From DASQLQ01 sp035629935 (GTDB lineage Bacteria; Actinomycetota; CADDZG01; WHSQ01), in the NCBI GenBank assembly GCA_035629935.1, contig DASQLQ010000028.1, positions 1-6,569 on the forward strand: 6,569 nucleotides of DNA, given 5' to 3'. Shown one piece after another: positions 1 to 4,866 of the stretch; the stretch's first letter is position 1, and every line of letters begins with the position of its first letter. Below the pieces are notes generated by a model. That model did no database searches. It saw only the letters and a program-made list of their open reading frames with translations, and was not told the origin of the DNA. Both the position numbers and the translations under genes were made by a program.

Positions 1-311
1 GACTCGAGATCCTCTCGATAGATCTCTCGTGCGACCGCCACCATCTCGGCGAGGGATCCGGCCTCCGCCACGGCCGACTCGTAACGCTCCATCCTCTGCT
101 CGCTCGTCGCGTTCAGCGCGGCCAGCAGCAGGTTGTGGACACTTCCGAAGTGATAGAAGACCAGCGCCTGATTGAAGCCACCCCGGGTCGCTATCGACCG
201 GGCGCTGGCCCCCGAGAAACCCTCATGCTTCAGGACCTCCAGAGCGGCAGCGACGATCTTTGCCCTGGTCTGGGGCCCTTTCCTCGCCTGGGGAGCGGCA
301 GTTTTGAGCAT
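1..311 (-). CDS. TetR/AcrR-family transcriptional repressor, N-terminal part (cut by window edge)
   Basis: The minus-strand frame reads ATG at 311 and stays open for 103 codons to the left edge, so the C-terminal ligand-binding domain and the stop lie outside. Residues about 14-65 form a TetR_N helix-turn-helix: the helix TRAKIVAAALEVLKHEGF, then SARSIATRGGFNQALVFYHFGS, with the family's typical (F/Y)YHF signature and a following helix LLLAALN. Members bind palindromic operators as dimers and are released by a small ligand bound by the missing domain, so the ligand cannot be guessed. The start is fixed by an in-frame TAG 12 bases before it and no other start between. No strong Shine-Dalgarno is visible. 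A -10-like TAGATT (321-326) lies 9 bases before the ATG, and a perfect palindrome covers the ATG, suggesting a short or absent leader and autoregulation. The family call is firm; the specific role is unknown. Confidence 0.9.
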   Translation of the reverse strand, partial: MLKTAAPQARKGPQTRAKIVAAALEVLKHEGFSGASARSIATRGGFNQALVFYHFGSVHNLLLAALNATSEQRMERYESAVAEAGSLAEMVAVAREIYREDLE

Positions 312-319
312 CTGCTCAA
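304..319. promoter_or_regulatory. 16-bp palindrome over the TetR start codon, probable operator
   Basis: TTGAGCA, a 2-base centre, then TGCTCAA: perfect 7-bp half-sites, with the repressor's ATG in the middle (309-311). It lies just downstream of a -10-like TAGATT (321-326, read on the minus strand). Position and symmetry fit an autoregulatory TetR operator. Binding by this repressor is inferred, not shown. Confidence 0.6.
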
Positions 320-320
320 T

Positions 321-326
321 AATCTA
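321..326 (-). promoter_or_regulatory. -10-like element for the TetR gene
   Basis: TAGATT on the minus strand matches the relaxed TANNNT -10 pattern common in actinobacteria and lies 9 bases before the ATG. No convincing -35 is seen 16-18 bases further upstream, so this is a tentative call. Confidence 0.35.
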
Positions 327-356
327 ACACCTCTGGCAGCGGTCGCGAATCAGGCA

Positions 357-533
357 CTATCCTTGCGGGCGAGAGGAAGAATCAACCAGTTCGGATCTAG
401 CGCCGGGACTCGCCGTTGGAGGCGACGAGTCGACGAGGTAGGGGATCTCGAAAGTGGCCGGCTCGAAGGTGATGGCCTCGGCCATCGGCCAGAGCGACCG
501 GCCCGATTCGGCGGGTGACCCTCGGCCCACCAT
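357..533 (-). CDS. Doubtful 58-codon ORF of unknown function, or gene remnant
   Basis: The minus-strand frame runs from ATG 533 to TAG 357, with a second in-frame ATG at codon 17. The protein has a normal-looking stretch (MAEAITFEPATFEIPYLVDS) and mostly G/C third positions up to about codon 45, then turns Ser-rich. No Shine-Dalgarno precedes either ATG, and the frame stays open upstream of 533, so it could be the tail of a decayed gene. It would lie 45 bp upstream of the TetR gene on the same strand. I do not recognise any family. It is equally likely to be a chance open frame in GC-rich DNA. Confidence 0.25.
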   Translation of the reverse strand: MVGRGSPAESGRSLWPMAEAITFEPATFEIPYLVDSSPPTASPGARSELVDSSSRPQG

Positions 534-555
534 GGTCGTGACAGCGGCGACAAAC

Positions 556-573
556 CCCGGGAGCGATCCCGGG
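556..573. repeat. Perfect 7-bp-stem hairpin in the glmS upstream region
   Basis: CCCGGGA, loop GCGA, TCCCGGG. In RNA of the plus strand the loop would be a GNRA-type tetraloop (GCGA), which is unusually stable. No T-run follows on the plus strand. On the minus strand it is followed by GTTTGTC, a poor terminator tail. It lies about 83 bases before the glmS start, so it would be part of a leader if transcription starts upstream. Confidence 0.5.
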
Positions 574-624
574 CCACAAACCGCCGGTGGCTTGGTTCCT
601 CTCTCGATATGTCGTCTGCTTTGG

Positions 625-640
625 CGCGCAATGCTGCGCG
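625..640 (+). promoter_or_regulatory. Hairpin abutting the glmS Shine-Dalgarno
   Basis: CGCGCA, loop ATGC, TGCGCG: a perfect 6-bp stem whose last base is the first base of the purine-rich ribosome-binding sequence GGAAGGGGG (640-648). A fold here would lie directly beside the ribosome landing site. Whether it regulates GlmS synthesis is inference. Confidence 0.4.
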
Positions 641-648
641 GAAGGGGG
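640..648 (+). promoter_or_regulatory. Ribosome-binding site of glmS
   Basis: GGAAGGGGG lies 7 bases before the ATG at 656. It supports this start over the in-frame GTG at 587, which would place 23 extra residues before the catalytic cysteine. Confidence 0.7.
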
Positions 649-655
649 ATTTTCT

Positions 656-2491
656 ATGTGCGGGATCGTCGGCTACGTGGGCAGTGAGGAGGCTTTGCCT
701 CTGCTGCTAGAGGGGATGGCGAAGCTCGAATACCGCGGCTATGACTCGGCTGGTGTCGCTTGCCTGTCCGATGGGACGCTCGAGGTCGTCCGTAAGGCCG
801 GGAAGCTCGAGATGTTGGTCGGCGAGCTCAACGGTGGTGGCCCGAAAGGACGGATAGGGATCGGTCATACGCGTTGGGCGACCCACGGGGCTCCAACGGA
901 TGGCAACTCTCACCCACACCGCGATTGCACCGGCAAGGTGGCCGTAGTTCACAACGGGATCATCGAGAACCACGATGTCCTACGCGAGAAGCTCGAGGGC
1001 GAGGGACATAGCTTCGCTTCGGAAACCGACACTGAGGTGGCCGCTCACCTGATCGAATCCATCCTTTCGAGCGAGGGCTGCTCGCTGCGTGAAGCGGTGC
1101 TTGCAGCAGTCAACGTGCTCGAGGGTGCGTTCGCGTTGGTGGCGATCAACGTCGATGAGCCGGAGGTCATCGTTGTTGCGCGGCAGGAGCCTCCGATCAT
1201 CGTGGGGGCCGGGCCGGAGTTCGCGATGGTTGCGTCGGACATCCCCGCACTTCTTGCGCATACGCGCGACGTGATCCCCTTGGACAACCACCAGGTTGCG
1301 GAGTTACGCCCCGGATCCATCCGGCTGTTCGGATTCGACGGATCGGAGATCGAGCCCGAGACGGTTCACATCGAATGGGACCTCGACGCAGCCGAGAAGG
1401 CGGGCTACGAGGACTTCATGCTCAAAGAGATCTTCGAGCAGCCCGAAGCGGTAAGGAACACGATGCGCGGCCGCCTTTCCGACGACGGGTTGGTGGTGCT
1501 GGACGAACTCAGGTGGGACGTGGATCGCATCAAGCGGATCAACAAGATCGTGATCGTTGCTTGCGGGACCTCCTTCCATGCAGGGCTGGTTGCGCGACAT
1601 GCGATCGAGCATTGGACCCGTATCCCCGTCGAGCTCGACCGCGCTTCGGAGTTCCGCTACCGGGACCCCGTTCTGGATGAGACCTCGCTCGTGATCGCGA
1701 TTGCACAGTCGGGCGAGACTGCCGACACCCTTGCAGCCGTTCGATTCGGTAAGGAGATGGGGGCCACGGTGGTTGGCGTCACGAATGTGGTGGGGTCTTC
1801 CATCACACGCGAGGCGGACGCCGTGCTCTATACACACGCCGGCCCCGAGATCGGCGTGGCTGCAACCAAGACATATCTCGCACAACTCGTTGCCCTGAAC
1901 CTGCTTGCGCTTTATCTGGCCCAGGAACGAGGCACGATGCCCGACGAGAAGATGAAGGCCACCGTGGATTCCATGAAGGAGCTGCCGGCTCAGATCGAAG
2001 ACGTTCTCCAGATCTCAGACGATGTGCAAAGGGCCGCCAAGCGTTACGCCTTCGCGAAGGACTTCCTGTTCATCGGCAGAGGAGTCGCTCACGCGGTTGC
2101 CATGGAGGGCGCCCTGAAGCTCAAGGAGATCTCCTACATCCACGCGGAGGGATATGCGGCCGGCGAGCTCAAGCACGGCGCCATAGCTCTTATCGAGGAG
2201 AACACGCCGGTGGTTGCGATCCTGACCGGGTGGCGGATGTACGACAAGATGCTCGCCAACGTGGAGGAGGTCCGGGCCAGGGGGGCGGACACGATCCTGA
2301 TTGCGCCTCGTGGTGACGAGCGGGCTCGGTCGCTGGCCAACGAGCTATTCGAGGTCCCGGAGACGAGGCCCTTGCTTACTCCGGTTCTGGACACGGTCCC
2401 GCTCCAGCTGCTGGCCTATTTCATCGCTAAGGAGAGAGGTCTTTCACCCGACAAGCCGAGGAATCTCGCGAAGAGCGTGACGGTCGAGTAA
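656..2491 (+). CDS. glmS: Glutamine-fructose-6-phosphate aminotransferase (isomerizing), GlmS
   Basis: This cytoplasmic enzyme converts fructose-6-phosphate and glutamine to glucosamine-6-phosphate and glutamate, the entry step to UDP-GlcNAc and peptidoglycan. It has 611 residues, about the usual length (609 in E. coli). The N-terminal glutaminase domain begins MCGIVGYVG, where Cys2 becomes the N-terminal nucleophile after Met removal. It also shows GHTRWATHG (70-78), HNGIIEN (99-105) and SETDTE (122-127). Two SIS sugar-isomerase domains follow: VACGTSFHAG (301-310) with AQSGETADTLA (350-360), then LFIGRGVAHAVAMEGALKLK (471-490) continuing through Glu491 to GELKHG (503-508). Lys606 in the C-terminal PRNLAKSVTVE corresponds to the lysine that binds the open-chain sugar, and Glu491 to the isomerase base. 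All key residues are present, so the enzyme should be active. A good Shine-Dalgarno sets the start. It leads a run of three plus-strand genes. Confidence 0.98.
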   Translation: MCGIVGYVGSEEALPLLLEGMAKLEYRGYDSAGVACLSDGTLEVVRKAGKLEMLVGELNGGGPKGRIGIGHTRWATHGAPTDGNSHPHRDCTGKVAVVHNGIIENHDVLREKLEGEGHSFASETDTEVAAHLIESILSSEGCSLREAVLAAVNVLEGAFALVAINVDEPEVIVVARQEPPIIVGAGPEFAMVASDIPALLAHTRDVIPLDNHQVAELRPGSIRLFGFDGSEIEPETVHIEWDLDAAEKAGYEDFMLKEIFEQPEAVRNTMRGRLSDDGLVVLDELRWDVDRIKRINKIVIVACGTSFHAGLVARHAIEHWTRIPVELDRASEFRYRDPVLDETSLVIAIAQSGETADTLAAVRFGKEMGATVVGVTNVVGSSITREADAVLYTHAGPEIGVAATKTYLAQLVALNLLALYLAQERGTMPDEKMKATVDSMKELPAQIEDVLQISDDVQRAAKRYAFAKDFLFIGRGVAHAVAMEGALKLKEISYIHAEGYAAGELKHGAIALIEENTPVVAILTGWRMYDKMLANVEEVRARGADTILIAPRGDERARSLANELFEVPETRPLLTPVLDTVPLQLLAYFIAKERGLSPDKPRNLAKSVTVE

Positions 2492-2495
2492 CGCC

Positions 2496-2513
2496 GGGGC
2501 ATCATGAGGCCCC
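2496..2513 (+). promoter_or_regulatory. Near-perfect palindrome holding the Shine-Dalgarno of the DUF5317 gene
   Basis: GGGGC-A-TCATGA-G-GCCCC has 5-bp outer arms and a symmetric TCATGA core with one mismatched pair. It fills the gap between the glmS stop and the next ATG (2514). The ribosome-binding GAGG (2506-2509) lies inside it, so folding could hide that site unless ribosomes finishing glmS open it. This would be a simple translational-coupling device; the role is inferred. Confidence 0.4.
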
Positions 2514-3068
2514 ATGATCTTCTCTGTAGGGATCGCCGCGCTCGCCGTGGGTTTTGCGCTGTTGCGCGGGGGCTCGCTCGAGAAGCTGCTCGCAACTAGC
2601 TTCCGCTTCCCGGCCCTGCTTTTCACCGGGCTGATCATCCAGGTCGTCTTCGAGTACTGGAACCCGCCTTTCTTGGCGGGTGCATGGAACATCGCTCTTT
2701 TCGCGTTCACGCAGACACTCGTCGTCTTTTTCCTACTAGCGAACTGGAAGCTGCCCGGTATGTGGCTGGCTGCCCTCGGGCTGGTCCTCAACGTCGTCGT
2801 CATCAGCGCCAATGGGGGGATGCCGATCAAGGTCGATGAATCTCGCAGAGGCGAATTCTCTGAATCGGGCGAGATCGATCTGGACCACGAATTGATCACC
2901 GACGACACCGTGCTTCCTTTACTTGGGGACGTCATTCCACTTCCATTCACGATCAGAGTTATCAGCATCGGCGACGTCGTCCTAGCCCTCGGCATCGGTA
3001 GATTTGCGTATCGCCGTTCTCTCGAAGACCCTGTGGACGAGACCGCGTCCGTGCAAGAATCGACTTGA
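2514..3068 (+). CDS. DUF5317-family integral membrane protein
   Basis: A protein of 184 residues and unknown function in the cell membrane. Hydrophobic segments are at about 3-17, 31-48, 57-77, 82-99 and 146-164, giving about five membrane spans. Between spans 4 and 5 lies a polar loop opening with NGGMP (100-104) and rich in acidic residues, followed by LLGDVIPLP (136-144) and SIGDVVLALGI. That NGGMP / GDVIP-LP / ISIGDV pattern is what I recognise as DUF5317, a family common in actinobacteria and some Firmicutes; the assignment is from memory, not a search. The start has GAGG 4 bases upstream. It begins 22 bp after the glmS stop and is probably in the same transcript. The C-terminal tail (about 170-184) is polar and acidic. 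Confidence 0.8.
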   Translation: MIFSVGIAALAVGFALLRGGSLEKLLATSFRFPALLFTGLIIQVVFEYWNPPFLAGAWNIALFAFTQTLVVFFLLANWKLPGMWLAALGLVLNVVVISANGGMPIKVDESRRGEFSESGEIDLDHELITDDTVLPLLGDVIPLPFTIRVISIGDVVLALGIGRFAYRRSLEDPVDETASVQEST

Positions 3069-3099
3069 ACCTTCCAGGATCGCGGGGTGTAGAAAAGCA

Positions 3100-3498
3100 G
3101 TGGGCGGATCCGTTACCTCCGACTCGCTACGGGTGATCGTCGTCGACGACATACCGAGCGTGCGCCTTCTCCTTCGCAGCACGCTGCCTCTTCATGGGAT
3201 CGAAGTGACCGCGGAAGCCGGCACGGGGGCGGAGGCGATCCAGCTCGCGAAGTCTCAGAAACCCGATGCGATCATCCTGGATATCCACATGCCGGATATG
3301 AGCGGCATGGACGTCGTGACTCAGCTCAAGGGAGACAATCCGGGCTGCAAGATCGTTATGTATTCGAACTACGACGAGAAACAGGTCCAGGACGAAGCGA
3401 TGTCCCGCGGCGCCGATGCATATGTGGACAAACTCGCTCCCGTATCGGATGTGGTCATTGCGCTGGAGCGCGTTTGCGAAAGTGGGTTAGCGAGCTAG
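3100..3498 (+). CDS. Receiver-only (CheY-like) response regulator
   Basis: A protein of 132 residues with one receiver domain and no output domain. The phosphorylation site is intact: acidic pair Asp16-Asp17 (VIVVDD), phospho-acceptor Asp61 in ILDIHMPDMSG, Ser89 (MYSNY) at the switch Thr/Ser position, and Lys111 (YVDK). It should therefore take phosphate from a kinase and act by protein contact, as CheY or Spo0F do. The chosen start is GTG 3100, 11 codons before the first strand, with a weak AGAAAAG upstream. An ATG in the same frame at 3004 would overlap the preceding gene by 65 bp and add an unlikely basic, Cys-containing leader. It lies 31 bp after the DUF5317 gene. No kinase is adjacent on this strand; the one in this window (4863-6254) has its own regulator. 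Confidence 0.88.
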   Translation: MGGSVTSDSLRVIVVDDIPSVRLLLRSTLPLHGIEVTAEAGTGAEAIQLAKSQKPDAIILDIHMPDMSGMDVVTQLKGDNPGCKIVMYSNYDEKQVQDEAMSRGADAYVDKLAPVSDVVIALERVCESGLAS

Positions 3499-4116
3499 CT
3501 TGCGGTTGCAAGCGTCGAGCAGGGCTCGTGCGGCTGCCGAGGCAACATCGTCCTCTATCAGCGCCGACCCCAAAAGAACCGTGACGGCCCCCTTCTCGCG
3601 GAACAGTGCTTTAACGAGCACGGCATCGGTGGAGCCGATACGCGGAAGGACGACGCTGTCTACCTCGACGGTTGCATTGCGCTCCTTGAGGGTTGACTCG
3701 AGCGCAGCAGCCACGGCCTCGGCTGCCGCTCTGGCCCGCGTCTCCCGGTTGGCTGATGGTGCCGGCGCACCTCCTGCCGTTTCGCCGGTGGGCCATTTGA
3801 GACCAACGTCGATGCGACTGGAATCGCCTTGACTGGCCATCATCAGCCAGTTAAGTACGACGCGTGGTTCGACTTCGTGGCCGTTGGAGCCATTGTCGCT
3901 CGTCTCGACGATGGAAACGATCCGGTGATCGATGGTGAGGTCGTAAGCGGCCGCCGCTAGGGACTGGACATCGCGGACGACCTGCTTGGCCGGCTTGTCG
4001 CCGGTTGCGATGATGTGGATCTCGGTAGGTGCGTCGTCGCCGATGACCCGGGCACCCCTGATACCGGGGATGCGTTTGAGATCCTCTTGGAAGCCCGAAA
4101 TGTCCGCCTTATTCAC
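3487..4116 (-). CDS. Conserved-looking protein of unknown function with two alpha/beta regions
   Basis: A soluble protein of 209 residues, starting at GTG 4116 with a purine-rich GGCGGGAAAAG before it. I cannot name a family. Residues 1-70 look like one small alpha/beta domain: a helix, then EIHIIATGDKPAKQVVRDVQ (32-51) and IDHRIVSIVE (62-71). A Gly/Ala/Pro-rich linker (about 110-122) separates this from a second region with a long Ala-rich helix (127-144), strands ATVEVDSVVLP and DAVLVKALF, then LLGSALIEDDVASAAARALL (181-200). The segment around KQVVRDVQSL...IDHR resembles a motif I have seen in unannotated actinobacterial proteins. No membrane spans, signal peptide or catalytic motif are visible. 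Its last 12 bp overlap the end of the response-regulator gene on the other strand. It follows the two-component pair on the same strand after a structured 114-bp spacer. Confidence 0.82.
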   Translation of the reverse strand: MNKADISGFQEDLKRIPGIRGARVIGDDAPTEIHIIATGDKPAKQVVRDVQSLAAAAYDLTIDHRIVSIVETSDNGSNGHEVEPRVVLNWLMMASQGDSSRIDVGLKWPTGETAGGAPAPSANRETRARAAAEAVAAALESTLKERNATVEVDSVVLPRIGSTDAVLVKALFREKGAVTVLLGSALIEDDVASAAARALLDACNRKLAR

Positions 4117-4145
4117 CTTTTCCCGCCCCGCGAAGGGTCCTTAGC

Positions 4146-4160
4146 AGGTAAATCTTACCT
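4146..4160. promoter_or_regulatory. Palindrome over a -10-like element upstream of the 209-aa gene
   Basis: AGGTAA, 3-base centre, TTACCT: perfect 6-bp half-sites. Read on the minus strand it contains TAAGAT (4152-4157), which fits TANNNT and would start transcription about 25-30 bases before the GTG at 4116. No good -35 is seen at the right spacing. The overlap suggests an operator on a promoter; this is inference. Confidence 0.4.
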
Positions 4161-4203
4161 TCTCACGTCCCCGATACGGGGGTCAATCTGAGAAGAATCG
4201 GGG
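4159..4203. repeat. Nested and competing inverted repeats in the spacer
   Basis: The outer arms CTTCTCA (4159-4165) and TGAGAAG (4189-4195) enclose CCCCG-ATA-CGGGG (4169-4181). CCCCGAT (4169-4175) can instead pair with ATCGGGG (4197-4203), so two folds exclude each other. No T-run follows on either strand, so a standard terminator for the regulator gene at 4231 is not supported. A leader switch or a factor-binding site is possible. Confidence 0.45.
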
Positions 4204-4230
4204 CTCAGGGAGCGTGGCGCGGAGCTCTTA

Positions 4231-4866
4231 TTAGTGGACCAGGCCGCGGCGGAAACCCTCGGCGACGGCTTCCGTGCGATCTCTGACGTCCAGCTTGCGG
4301 AAGATCTGCTTCAGATATGTCTTGACGGTCTCCTCCGAGACGTGGATCCCGGCGGCGACCTCGCGAGTCGATTTCCCTTCGCTCAAGGCTTGGAGAACCA
4401 GAAGCTCGCGGTCTGTCAGGGCCCGTGGGTCCCGGCTCCCGATGCGCCCGAAGATCCCTTCCGTCACCTGCGGATCCAGCACCGAGCGGCCCTCCCGGAT
4501 CTCGTCGATCGCTCCGAGGACGACTTCCCGCGTTGCCGCTTTGGACAGGTAGCCGTCCGCGCCCGCCTTGATGGCCTCGGTAACGGTTGCGGGGTCTGTG
4601 AACATGGTGAGCACGAGGATCTTGGTATCGGGTGAGGCGTACTCCTTGATCCGCCGAGTCGCCTCGATCCCGTTCATGTCCGACGCGAGCTTTACGTCCA
4701 TCAAGATGACGTCGATCTGCTCGGTTTCGGCTCGTTTGACGGCTTCCTCGCCGGTCGTCACTACGCCTACGAGCTCGACCTTCCCCCCCGTCATCGTCAG
4801 CATCGACACGAGTCCTTGAGAAACAACGGCGTGATCTTCGACGATCAATACCTTGGGAGTCGTCAT
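4231..4866 (-). CDS. NarL/LuxR-family DNA-binding response regulator
   Basis: A protein of 211 residues. The N-terminal receiver domain (about 4-120) has Glu10-Asp11, phospho-acceptor Asp57 (VILMDVKL), Thr87 (LVLTMF) and Lys109 (YLSK). After a linker, the C-terminal LuxR-type helix-turn-helix spans about 148-209: LTDRELLVLQALSEGKSTRE, then VAAGIHVSEETVKTYLKQIF and RKLDVRDRTEA. Phosphorylation of Asp57 normally releases the DNA-binding domain to dimerise at target promoters. Its ATG overlaps the kinase stop as ATGA (4863-4866), so it is translated with the kinase and is its evident partner. Target genes cannot be read from the sequence; the structured spacer downstream and the promoter regions in this window are candidates. 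The stop is followed at once by another in-frame stop (TAATAA). Confidence 0.95.
   Translation of the reverse strand: MTTPKVLIVEDHAVVSQGLVSMLTMTGGKVELVGVVTTGEEAVKRAETEQIDVILMDVKLASDMNGIEATRRIKEYASPDTKILVLTMFTDPATVTEAIKAGADGYLSKAATREVVLGAIDEIREGRSVLDPQVTEGIFGRIGSRDPRALTDRELLVLQALSEGKSTREVAAGIHVSEETVKTYLKQIFRKLDVRDRTEAVAEGFRRGLVH

Larger units (their letters stand above)
312..655. other. 344-bp divergent spacer between the TetR gene and glmS
   Basis: This spacer separates two divergently read genes. It holds the TetR -10-like element and half of its palindrome at the left end, the doubtful minus-strand ORF (357-533), a CCCGGGA/TCCCGGG hairpin (556-573), a second hairpin (625-640) and the glmS Shine-Dalgarno. 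TATCCT at 358-363 fits a TANNNT -10 on the plus strand but has no good -35 partner, so no glmS promoter can be assigned with confidence. No homology to a known riboswitch or to the glmS ribozyme was recognised. Confidence 0.6.

Noticed and set aside
587..655. Upstream extension of glmS to the in-frame GTG at 587
   Set aside because: GlmS needs Cys2 exposed at the N-terminus as nucleophile, and a good Shine-Dalgarno serves the ATG at 656.
312..655. glmS ribozyme or other known riboswitch in the glmS leader
   Set aside because: Only two simple hairpins are visible; no ribozyme core or known aptamer signature was recognised, and the ribozyme is typical of Firmicutes.
1304..1885. 193-codon antisense open frame inside glmS
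   Set aside because: It lies fully opposite a clearly functional glmS, has no recognisable domain and is expected from GC-rich codon use.
2444..2995. 183-codon antisense open frame opposite the DUF5317 gene
   Set aside because: Low-complexity Ser/Thr-rich product opposite a gene with good membrane topology and family motifs.
3004..3099. ATG at 3004 as start of the receiver-only regulator
   Set aside because: It would overlap the DUF5317 gene by 65 bp and add an unlikely basic leader; GTG 3100 gives a normal receiver length.
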